From Kribbella sandramycini (GTDB taxonomy: Bacteria; Actinomycetota; Actinomycetes; Propionibacteriales; Kribbellaceae): 64,000 nucleotides of DNA. The notes below the pieces were generated by a model. It was given only the letters and a program-made list of their open reading frames with translations, did not search any database and had not been told where the DNA came from. The DNA lies in contig NZ_JABJRC010000009.1 of assembly GCF_013131805.1 (NCBI RefSeq), forward strand, positions 368,917-432,916. The letters are read 5' to 3'. Shown here piece after piece: positions 8,756-17,200 of this stretch. Position 1 is the stretch's first letter. Every line of letters starts with the position of its first letter. The position numbers and the translations under genes are program-made.

Positions 8756-9864
8756 GTACGACGCTCGCACTGCTCATCTCGCTCGGATTACTGGCCGCGA
8801 ACGGGTTCTTCGTGGCCGCCGAGTTCGCGCTGGTCGCGTCGAAGCGGCATCGGCTGGAGGAGGCCGCGGCGGCCGGCAGCCGGTCGGCGCGGTCCGCGAT
8901 CGCGGGGATCAGCGAGCTGTCGCTGATGCTCGCCGGGGCGCAGCTCGGGATCACGTTGTGCACGCTCGGGCTCGGCTCGCTGAGTGAGCCGGCGGTCGCG
9001 CATCTGCTGCATCCGCTGTTCGAGCTCGTGCACCTCCCGGAGGGGGTCGGGCATGTGATCGCGCTGATCATCGCCGTCGGCGGGATCGGCCTGCTGCATG
9101 TGCTGCTCGGCGAGATGGCGCCGAAGTCGTGGGCGATCAGCAACCCGGAGCGCGCGGCGCAGGCGCTGGCGATGCCGTTCCGCGGGTTCACGACCCTCGT
9201 CCGTCCGCTGCTGCTGACGCTGAACGGGATAGCGAACCTCTGCCTGCGCCTGATCGGCGTCACCCCGCAGAACGAGCTCGCCAGCGCGCACGGCCCCGAC
9301 GAGCTGCGGCTGCTGATCGACTCGTCCCGGGAACACGGCACCCTCGAAGCCCCTGAACACGACCTGCTGACCGCGATGCTCGCCCTGCAGAACATCACCA
9401 TCGCCCAGGTGATGACCCCGATCGAGCGCCTCGTCACCGTCCCCTACGACGCCTCGGCCCGCGACGTCGAGCTCACCAGCCGCCGCGAGGGCCGCTCACG
9501 CCTGGCGGTCGTCACCGGCCCCACCATCTGCGGCATCGTGCACGTTCGCGACGCCGTCCGCGCCACCACCACCGGCGGCACCACTCTCCGCGCCGCAGAC
9601 CTGATGACGGCCCCGCTCAACCTCGCCCCGACCACCCCGGTGGCCACCGCCATCCGCACCATGCGCGACCGCCGCTCCCAGCTCGCCGTCGTCTGCACCG
9701 GCGCCGACCCCCTCGGCGTAGTAGCCCTCGAAGACCTGCTGGAGCAGGTCATCGGCGAATTCGACGACGAGACCGACCCCATCATCACCGCCGCGGCAGA
9801 ATCACCGGCCCACCGTGCCCCGGATGCTCCCAAACCTCCACCGGATGCCGATAAACCCCACTGA
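8752..9864 (+). CDS. CNNM/CBS-domain membrane protein lacking the CorC C-terminal domain
   Basis: 370 residues, paralogue of the preceding gene: CNNM domain (about 1-190, with GFFVAAEFALVASKRHR) and two CBS repeats (about 205-330), but the protein ends about 35 residues later with a Pro/Ala-rich tail and has no CorC_HlyC domain. Likely role: cation transport or its regulation in partnership with the upstream paralogue (inference from the ATGA overlap). The last 80 bases overlap hmuV, which lies on the opposite strand. Confidence 0.8.
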   Translation: MSTTLALLISLGLLAANGFFVAAEFALVASKRHRLEEAAAAGSRSARSAIAGISELSLMLAGAQLGITLCTLGLGSLSEPAVAHLLHPLFELVHLPEGVGHVIALIIAVGGIGLLHVLLGEMAPKSWAISNPERAAQALAMPFRGFTTLVRPLLLTLNGIANLCLRLIGVTPQNELASAHGPDELRLLIDSSREHGTLEAPEHDLLTAMLALQNITIAQVMTPIERLVTVPYDASARDVELTSRREGRSRLAVVTGPTICGIVHVRDAVRATTTGGTTLRAADLMTAPLNLAPTTPVATAIRTMRDRRSQLAVVCTGADPLGVVALEDLLEQVIGEFDDETDPIITAAAESPAHRAPDAPKPPPDADKPH

Positions 9865-10588
9865 GCACCTCCGCCGTCAAAACCTCCTTCGGCCCACCCT
9901 CAGCCATCACCTTCCCCCCATCCAGCACCACCACCCGATCCGCATACCCCGCTGCCAGGTTGAGGTCATGCACCACAACCACCACCGCGTCTGCGTCGGC
10001 GGCCTGCGCGCGGGCCAGTTGGAGGACTGCTTCTTGGTGGTGGAGGTCGAGGGCTGCGGTTGGCTCGTCCAGGAGGAGGAGCTGGGTTTGTTGGGCGAGG
10101 GCTCGGGCGAGGGAGACTCGGGCGCGTTCGCCGCCGGAGAGTGAGTTGAAGGTTCGGTGGGTGAAGGGGGTGATGTCGGCGGTTGTGAGTGCTTCTTGGA
10201 TGGCGGCTTCGTCGTGGGTGGCGCGGGGGGTGTTGTGCCAGGGGGAGCGGCCCATGGCGACGATGTCGGCGACCGAGAAGGGGAAGGAGATGGCGGACTG
10301 CTGGAGCATGACGGCTCGGCGCATGGCGGTTTCGACGGGAGACCAATGGGACAAGGGCTCGCCGGCCAGGTGGACGGCGCCGGTGTCGGGGGTGTGGTCG
10401 CCGGAGAGGACGCCGAGGAGGGTGGACTTGCCGGCGCCGTTCGGGCCGACCAGGGCGAGGACTTCGCCGGTGCGGACGGTGAGGGAGACGCCGTCCAGGA
10501 TGACCGCGCCGCCGAGGCGCAGGGAGACGTCGCGGGCTTCGGCGATCGTGGCGCCGGAGTCCATTCGGGTCGGGAGGCGGCGTTTCAT
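9785..10588 (-). CDS. hmuV: Heme ABC importer ATPase HmuV
   Basis: 267 residues; the ATP-hydrolysing subunit that powers heme import through HmuU. Walker A GPNGAGKS at 48-55, signature LSGGE at 150-154, Walker B LLLLDEP ending at 176, and the H-loop VVVHDLN. The spacing and sequence fit the FecE/HmuV subgroup. ATG 10588 overlaps the hmuU stop as ATGA; Met9 is an alternative start. Last gene of hmuO-hmuT-hmuU-hmuV. The 3' end overlaps the convergent CNNM gene by 80 bases. Confidence 0.88.
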   Translation of the reverse strand: MKRRLPTRMDSGATIAEARDVSLRLGGAVILDGVSLTVRTGEVLALVGPNGAGKSTLLGVLSGDHTPDTGAVHLAGEPLSHWSPVETAMRRAVMLQQSAISFPFSVADIVAMGRSPWHNTPRATHDEAAIQEALTTADITPFTHRTFNSLSGGERARVSLARALAQQTQLLLLDEPTAALDLHHQEAVLQLARAQAADADAVVVVVHDLNLAAGYADRVVVLDGGKVMAEGGPKEVLTAEVLSGVYRHPVEVWEHPGHGGPVILPRR

Positions 10589-11622
10589 CCCCAGCCTCCT
10601 TGGCGGATGCGGGTCCGGCGGAGCAGCCAGAAGAAGAACGGCGCGCCGACGAGCGAGGTGATCATGCCGATCGGCAGGTCGGCGTTCCGGATCAGCGTGC
10701 GCGCCAGCAGATCGGCCACGATGGTCAGCACCGCGCCGCCCAATGCGCTTGCCGGGAGCAACAACCGGTGCCCGGGCCCGGCGATCATCCGGATCAGGTG
10801 CGGTACGACGAGGCCCACGAACCCGATGATCCCCGCGAACGCGACCCCCGCCCCGACCAGCAGCGCGACCACCACGATCACCGTCAGCCGGAGCCGCTCG
10901 ACGTCCACCCCGAGATGCGCCGCGGACCGATCGCCCAGCGAGAGCAGATCGAGCCGCCGGGCCAGGATGATCGACGCGACCACTCCGACCACGGTGAACG
11001 GCAGGACGGCGGTCACGGCCGGCCAGGTGGCGCCGTTCAGACTGCCCAGCTGCCAGAAGACGAGCTGTTCACGCGCGCTCGTGTTCGCGATGAACGTCGC
11101 GAACGAGATCAGCGTGAAGGCCAGCGAGTTGACCGCGATCCCGGTCAGCACCAGTGTCACGACCTCGGTGCGCCCGCCGGCCCGCGACAGCGAGTGCACG
11201 AGCAGCGTCGTCCCCAGGCCGGTCACGAAGGCGGCCGCCGCGATCGTCCAGTTCCCGAGGAAGTTCACGCCGGTCACGATCACCAGACTCGCGCCGACGG
11301 CCGCGCCCGACGACACCCCGACCACCGACGGCTCGGCCAGCGGGTTCCCGAACACGCCCTGCATCAGCGCACCCGCGGTCGCCAGCGAGGCCCCGACCAG
11401 GACGGCGAGCGCCACTCGCGGGAACCGCACTTTCCACAACGCGTTGTCACCCTGGGGATGGGCCGGCATCGGCCCGAGGTCGAGCCCGAGCCGATGCAGG
11501 ATCGATCCGACGATCTCGGCCGGCGGGATCCGCAGCTGACCGATGCCCGCGGCAACGATCACCAGCGCCACCAGCGCGACGACCAGGAATCCGACCAGGC
11601 CCAGCGATCGCAACCGGCTCAA
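10585..11622 (-). CDS. hmuU: Heme ABC importer permease HmuU (FecCD family)
   Basis: 345 residues with about nine or ten transmembrane helices and the FecCD signature GxxQGVFGNPLAEPSVVGVSSGAA near residues 90-112. It forms the membrane channel for heme received from HmuT and driven by HmuV. The start is TTG 11622, which overlaps the hmuT TGA as TTGA, so translation is coupled. An in-frame ATG start near this position is absent, and the TTG gives a correctly placed first helix. Confidence 0.86.
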   Translation of the reverse strand: MSRLRSLGLVGFLVVALVALVIVAAGIGQLRIPPAEIVGSILHRLGLDLGPMPAHPQGDNALWKVRFPRVALAVLVGASLATAGALMQGVFGNPLAEPSVVGVSSGAAVGASLVIVTGVNFLGNWTIAAAAFVTGLGTTLLVHSLSRAGGRTEVVTLVLTGIAVNSLAFTLISFATFIANTSAREQLVFWQLGSLNGATWPAVTAVLPFTVVGVVASIILARRLDLLSLGDRSAAHLGVDVERLRLTVIVVVALLVGAGVAFAGIIGFVGLVVPHLIRMIAGPGHRLLLPASALGGAVLTIVADLLARTLIRNADLPIGMITSLVGAPFFFWLLRRTRIRQGGWG

Positions 11623-12761
11623 GGCGTGTAGACCGCCTTCGCGAGTGCGGCGACTGTCCGGCCGGTCCGCGGTCCGAAGCCGAGCAGCTCGGTGTCGTTC
11701 ATGTCGATGATTCGCTGTCGCTGCCCGGCCGGCGTCTGGCCGATCCCGGGGATCTTCAGCAGCCCGTCGACGCCCTTCACCGACTTCAGCCCCTCGGTCA
11801 TCACGATGATCACCTCGGGCTGCGCCCGGATCAGCGCCTCGCTGGTCAGCGGCACGAACGTCTTGTCCAGCCCGATGTCGGTCCCGGTGTCGATCCCGCC
11901 GATCGCCTGGATCATCGCGTCCGCGCCCGACCCCGGCCCGCTCATCAGATACACCCCGGCCGACCCGCGGATGTACAGGAACGTCATCCGCAACGGCTTC
12001 CCGGACGCCGGCGCGAGCGCCAGCGACGTCGAGATCTCCTCCGCGGTCCGCTTGACCAGCTCCTCGCCGCGCTCCGGGACGCCGAGCGCCGCCGCGACCG
12101 CGCGGATCTGGCTGGGCATCCCGTCCATCGTCCGCGCGTCGCTGAAGAAGATCACCGGTACGCCGGACGCCCGCAACTGCTCGATCACCTCGGGCGGCCC
12201 GATGCTCTTGTCGGTCAGCACGACGGTCGGGTCGAGGGACAGGATCGCCTCGGCGTTCAGATCGTGTGCGGACGGCGTCACCTTCGGCAGTTTGGCCGCC
12301 TCGGGGAACCCGGTCGAGGTGTCCCGGCCGACGACCTTGTCGCCGAGGCCGAGGCTGAACACGATCTCGGCCAGCGTGCCGTACAGGTCGACCGGGATGA
12401 TCCGGCTGACGTCCTTGACCTGCACCTGCTTGCCGTCACACGATTTCACGTCGACCGGCAGCTTCGGTTCACTCGACGCCACGACCGGGTGGATCGCGTG
12501 GTCGCTGAGCGTCGCGGTGGCCGGGCCGGTCAGGGTGTGCGGGTCCGGGCCGGGTTGTTCGGTGGTGCTTGCCTTGGGCAATGGTTTGCCGTCGGCGTCG
12601 GTCGTGACCGCGAAACCCTTGACCGGTGGGCGGCAGGCGTCGGCGGTCGCGGGCTGCCCGGCGGCCGGGGTGGTGGCCGGTCCGGCGCACCCCACGGTGA
12701 CGATGAGCAGCAGGACGACGAGGATCGCCGTCCGGTAGGTGCGGGACAGGTCCAGCGTCAC
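11619..12761 (-). CDS. hmuT: Heme-binding lipoprotein HmuT
   Basis: 380 residues. A lipoprotein signal with lipobox VTVGC places the lipidated Cys at residue 25, anchoring the protein to the outer face of the membrane. The C-terminal ~280 residues are a class III (TroA/FepB-like) substrate-binding fold that delivers heme to HmuUV. Residues about 30-90 form a Pro/Thr-rich, Cys-containing spacer (Cys at DACRPP and KSCDGK) that could hold the binding domain away from the membrane. GTG 12761 overlaps the hmuO TGA as GTGA. Confidence 0.86.
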   Translation of the reverse strand: MTLDLSRTYRTAILVVLLLIVTVGCAGPATTPAAGQPATADACRPPVKGFAVTTDADGKPLPKASTTEQPGPDPHTLTGPATATLSDHAIHPVVASSEPKLPVDVKSCDGKQVQVKDVSRIIPVDLYGTLAEIVFSLGLGDKVVGRDTSTGFPEAAKLPKVTPSAHDLNAEAILSLDPTVVLTDKSIGPPEVIEQLRASGVPVIFFSDARTMDGMPSQIRAVAAALGVPERGEELVKRTAEEISTSLALAPASGKPLRMTFLYIRGSAGVYLMSGPGSGADAMIQAIGGIDTGTDIGLDKTFVPLTSEALIRAQPEVIIVMTEGLKSVKGVDGLLKIPGIGQTPAGQRQRIIDMNDTELLGFGPRTGRTVAALAKAVYTP

Positions 12762-13444
12762 GAGGCGACCTGGGGGTAGTGCGGCAGGATCTGATCGGCC
12801 AGCGAGGCCAGGACGTCGACGTTGAACCGGTAGGCGAGCAGGACCTCCTCCAGCACGCGCTCCTGCTCGGCGTCGTCGAACGGCGCCTCGTCGAGCAGCA
12901 GCCGGTAGGCGTCCTTGAACGGCTTCGGCTTCACGTTGTCGAACACGTAGAACCGGACGCCGTCGCCACCCGGGACCAGCCCGTACTCCGTCGCGATCAG
13001 CCGGCCGATCGCCTGCCCGCCGGACAGGTCGCCCAGGTAGCGCACGTAGTGGTGGGCCACGAATCCGGCCGGCCACTCGGTCAGCTCGGCCAGGCGGGCG
13101 GCGTACTCGCGGGTGGCCGCGGTCGGCTCCGGGATCGGGACGCCACGGGCGCGCAGGAAGGCCAGGTCGGCCTCGAGCGCCGTCCGCCGGTGCAGGTCCG
13201 GGAAGACGAATCGGCCGGCCACGGGGTCGCCGCTCAACCGGTCCGCGAGGTCTTCGAGGGCCTGGTAGATGGCGGCGTGCTGCGCGACCAGGGCGGCGTA
13301 CGCCGTGAGGTCGAGCCGGCCTCCGGTCAGGGCCGTGAGATAGCTGCTTCCTTCGGCGTCCTGATGCATACGCATACTCCGCTCCCGGAGGCGCTGCGAG
13401 AACGACGGCTGTGCGGTGGCCGGCGGGCCCGATTGTGGGGTCAC
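12758..13444 (-). CDS. hmuO: Heme oxygenase (biliverdin-producing)
   Basis: A 228-residue HO-1-type enzyme that opens the heme ring and frees iron, CO and biliverdin in the cytoplasm. Proximal heme ligand His27 in MRMHQDAE; distal-helix motif LGDLSGGQ at 137-144, both hallmarks of the family. First gene of the leftward hmuO-T-U-V operon. Start GTG 13444: on the minus strand TAACCT (13457-13452) ends seven bases before it and lies within an iron box, so the gene is probably leaderless and directly repressed by a DtxR/IdeR-type regulator. Internal Met24 or Met26 would cut into the heme pocket. Confidence 0.9.
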   Translation of the reverse strand: MTPQSGPPATAQPSFSQRLRERSMRMHQDAEGSSYLTALTGGRLDLTAYAALVAQHAAIYQALEDLADRLSGDPVAGRFVFPDLHRRTALEADLAFLRARGVPIPEPTAATREYAARLAELTEWPAGFVAHHYVRYLGDLSGGQAIGRLIATEYGLVPGGDGVRFYVFDNVKPKPFKDAYRLLLDEAPFDDAEQERVLEEVLLAYRFNVDVLASLADQILPHYPQVAS

Positions 13445-13449
13445 GAGAG

Positions 13450-13468
13450 TTAGGTTAGCCTAACCAAT
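13450..13468. promoter_or_regulatory. DtxR/IdeR-type iron box 1
   Basis: TTAGGTTAGCCTAACCAAT matches the 19-base consensus TTAGGTTAGSCTAACCTAA at 17 positions by eye. It covers the presumed -10 of hmuO, so an iron-loaded repressor would block transcription. Confidence 0.85.
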
Positions 13469-13474
13469 TGCATG

Positions 13475-13493
13475 TTAGGTGAGGCTAACCTGC
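13475..13493. promoter_or_regulatory. DtxR/IdeR-type iron box 2
   Basis: TTAGGTGAGGCTAACCTGC, about 16 of 19 matches to the iron-box consensus. Its centre is 25 bases from box 1. It lies upstream of the rightward surface-protein operon and overlaps a possible -10, TAACCT at 13486-13491. Confidence 0.82.
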
Positions 13494-13538
13494 ACTTTTT
13501 GTGTCCAGCACAGAAGTGCAGCTGGGGAGGAACAGAGC

Positions 13539-14294
13539 GTGACGACCAGGGTGGGACTGTGGCTGGCCGGGCTGGTGCTGGCCCTCGGAGTGACCGGTAC
13601 GGCGTTGCCCGCGGCCGCCGCCCCCGCGGCCTCCGGGCCGAACGGCCAGACGGTGACGGCGTCCCGGACGAGCGGACTCGACCCGGCCGGGACCAAGGTG
13701 ACCGTCAAGGGCAGCGGCTTCGATCCGAACAAGGGCATTTACGTCGCCTTCTGCGTGAACAAGGGCCCAGGGCAACTACCGTCGCCATGTCTGGGCGGCG
13801 TCGACATGAAGGGCGAGTCCGGCTCCTCGGTCTGGATCTCCTCCAACCCGCCCTCGTACGGCGAAGGCCTCGCCCGCCCCTTCACCCAATCCGGTGGCAA
13901 GGGCTCCTTCGAGGTCCAGCTCACCGTCAAGGCCAAGGACCAGTTCACCAACTGCCTGGACAAGAAGACCGCCCCGCTCGGCTGCGTCATCGGCACCCGC
14001 GCCGACCACACCCGCACCGCCGACCGCTCCGCCGACGTCCTCATCCCCGTCACCTTCACCGGCAGCGGCTCCGGGGGAAACCCGACCACCACCCCCACCA
14101 AGAACCCCACGAACCAACCCACCACCGCCCCCACCACCGGCAGTGGCGGTAACGACACCAGCAAACCCAAAGGCTCCCTCGCCAACACCGGCGGCCTCGC
14201 CCTCGGCTTCGGCGCAGCAGCCCTAGCCCTCCTAGGCGGCGGCGCCGCCCTAGTTCTCCTCTCCCGCCGCAAGACCAAGGAGCCCCAGGCATGA
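13539..14294 (+). CDS. Cell-wall-anchored (LAxTG) protein of the heme locus
   Basis: 251 residues: signal peptide (1 to about 28), one Ig-like/neocarzinostatin-like domain (about 33-175) opening with TVTASRTSGL and VKGSGFDP, a Pro/Thr/Asn linker, and the C-terminal sorting signal LANTGG at 214-219 followed by a hydrophobic helix and SRRKTKEPQA. The LAxTG form is the class E sortase type. Residues with GGVDMKG, SVWIS, NCLDK and RADHTRTADR closely match the last folded domain of the next protein, so the two probably share a partner or ligand. GTG 13539 has GGGAGGA seven bases upstream. It overlaps the next gene by ATGA. A heme-related role is inferred from the iron boxes and neighbours. Confidence 0.75.
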   Translation: MTTRVGLWLAGLVLALGVTGTALPAAAAPAASGPNGQTVTASRTSGLDPAGTKVTVKGSGFDPNKGIYVAFCVNKGPGQLPSPCLGGVDMKGESGSSVWISSNPPSYGEGLARPFTQSGGKGSFEVQLTVKAKDQFTNCLDKKTAPLGCVIGTRADHTRTADRSADVLIPVTFTGSGSGGNPTTTPTKNPTNQPTTAPTTGSGGNDTSKPKGSLANTGGLALGFGAAALALLGGGAALVLLSRRKTKEPQA

Positions 14295-17200
14295 CCCGCC
14301 GCCCCCGGCCCACCCGCACCGCAGCCCGCCGCATCCTCGGCCGCAGCCGCCGAGCCCCGTCGGAGCACGCGCCCGCGGCGTCTCCCGCTGCCGCGGGTTT
14401 GGCTGCGCGTTCGAGGCGTCGCGGTGTGCGGGCTGCAGCCTCCGTCGCGGCGCTTGCTCTCGCTGCGCTCGGTCTGACGCTGCCTGCTCACGCCGAAGAC
14501 CCGACGCCGCAGGCGCCCGTCGCGGCCGGTGCAGGCGCTCTCGCCAGCGAGACCGGCCCGGGCTCGGGTTCTGGTTCCGGCGACGCCGGCTCGACCTCCG
14601 CCCCTGGCTCCTCCTTCGACCCCGGCTCTTCCTCCAACCCGGCGCCGCAGGCGCCGGCTGCGTTTACTCCCAAGATCGAGGTGTCGAAGACGACTGGGGT
14701 GACCAATGGGGAGGACCTGTTGGTGAAGGGGTCTGGGTTTGATCCGGCGGCTAATGTGTCGACTCGGGTGCCGGTGACGCCTGGGCAGCCGGCTGGGGTG
14801 TATGTGGTTTTCGGGAGTTTTGCGGAGGCCTGGCAGCCGTCGACGGGGGCGGATGCGAGCACGCGGACTCTGATCGACACGAAGTGGGCGGTGCCGCAGC
14901 CGTCGTTCGACCAGGTGCAGCGGGACTTCCCGGCGCAGAAGCCGCGGATGGTGCTGCTGAACCCGGACGGCACCTTCGAAGTCACCGTGAAGGCGAAGAC
15001 CGTCGCGGAGAACCCGCGCAACTACGGCGTCTACACCTACCCCGGCGGCGGCGCGGTCAACGCGGCCCACGAGCTCGGCGTCAAGGTCGCCTTCGCGGGC
15101 GACAACCCGACGCCGACCCCGCCCCCGACGGGCTCCCTCGACTGGGGGCTCAAGGCGTCCTTCCGCACGTACATCGAGGGTCCGATCGCGCACGGCTCGA
15201 TCACCCTCCAGCCGCCGACGACCCGCAACGCCGACGGCACGTTCCGCTTCGCGAACGGCACCGGCACGGCGACGCAAGTCGCCTTCCAGGGCGGCGTGTA
15301 CTTCAAGGGTCACGAGATGCAGGCCGGTAACCCGCTCCTCGAGGTGACCGCGAAGGACATTCGTATCGCGCTCGCCGGCAGCAGCGGCAAGATCATCGCC
15401 GACGTGACCAGCAAGAGCCTGGAGACCGGCCAGCCGACCACGTACGACGACGTCGAGCTCGCAAATGTCGATCTGACCGCGCATCCGGTCGTGATCAAGG
15501 ACGACGTCGCCACCGTCCTCGGCGCGACCACCACCCTGACCGAAGCCGGCGTCCCCGCCTTCGCCGGCTTCTACACCGCCGGTACGGCGCTCGACCCGAT
15601 CAGCTTCGCCGTCGAACTCACCACGACCCCGGTCTGGCAGCCGAAGCTCGACGTCGTCGGCCCCGACGGCAAGCCGCTGACCACCGTCCCGCCGCAGGGC
15701 GTGACCGCGACCGTCCGCGGTAGCGGCTTCGACCCGGCGGCGAATCTGTCCACGCGGCCGCCGGTCCCGGTCGGCCAGCCCACCGGCGTGTACGTCGTCT
15801 TCGGCAGCTTCGACAAGACCTGGCGACCCTCCGAGGGCGCCCCGGCCGCAACCCGCCGCGTGCTGGACCAGAAGTGGGCTCTGCCCGACTCGTCCCGCCC
15901 CGGCCCGGACCCGGCGTTCGTCACGCTCAAGCCGGACGGCACCTTCGAGGCCACGCTGAACGTCAAGCCGGCCGACGCCGCCACCGGCACGTACGGGATC
16001 GCGACGTACGCCGCCGGCGGGGCCGCCCCGAACGCCGCCCAAGAGCTCTTCAAGCCGATCGTCTTCACCGGCAGCACGCCGGTTCTCACGGTCGAGCCGA
16101 GCACCGACCTGACCGACGGCCAGACCGTCACCGTGAAGGGCGCCGGCTACGCGCCGAACCGCGCGCTGTACGTCGCTCAGACCCCGCAGGGCACTCCTGG
16201 TACGTCGAACCCGTCGCCGTTCACCGGCGCACAGCGCGTCGTCACCTCGGCGGCCGGTGCGTTCCAGACGACCGTCCCGGCAGTGGTCACCTTCACCAAC
16301 GAAGGTGTGCAGATCGACTGCAAGGCCGTTGCCTGCTACTTCGCGAGTTTCAACTCGCCGCTCGCCTCCGACAACGAGGTGATCGACCTGCGCGGCGACC
16401 GTACCCAGGACGTTTTCAAGGCGATCACCTTCAAGACCCCCGGCCCGCAGCCGGTCCTGCCGGTGGTGACCACCCAGCCCAAGGCTGCGACTGTGGTTGC
16501 TGGCAGCAATGTTCAGTTCACCGCGGCGGCGACCGGTACGCCGGCGCCGACCGTGCAGTGGGAGCGCAGTTCGGACGCAGGCAAGACCTGGGCGCCGATC
16601 GCGTCGCCGTCCGCTGTCACCACGACGCTCGCGCTGACCGGCGTCCAGGCGGCGGACCACGACGCCCGGTTCCGGGCCGTGTTCAGCAATGCAGCCGGTT
16701 CGGCGACGACGTCCGCGGTCGTGCTGACCGTGACGGGTGCCGAGCCGAAGGTTGCCGTGACGCCGGAAACTGTGAAGCAGGGCGGTGAATTGGTTGCTGA
16801 CGGCAGCGGATTCCCGGCTGGGCAGAAGGTGTCGGCGGTTGTCGACGCCGAGGCGCCGCCGGGGGCCACGGAGTACAGCTTCAGTAACAGCAACGGGCAG
16901 ACCGTGACGGTCAGCTCCGCCGACAGCAAGCCGCTGACAGTTGCCGGGGGCAAGCTGCGGCTGGCGGACGGCGCGAAGCTCGCCGTGAAGGTCAGCGGAC
17001 TGAAGAACAGCAAGGAGAACACCGCGGCCGCGCCCAGTGGGTTCTACACGCTGACTGCCGTCGACAACGGCCCGGGGCAGCAGGCCTCCCCGGCGATCGG
17101 CGGCGCCGACATGACCGGGAAATCCGGGCAGTCGGCGTGGATCACCAACTTCCCGTACGCCGGTTCGGAGAACATCGTCGTCAAGATCGGGGCCGGCCTG

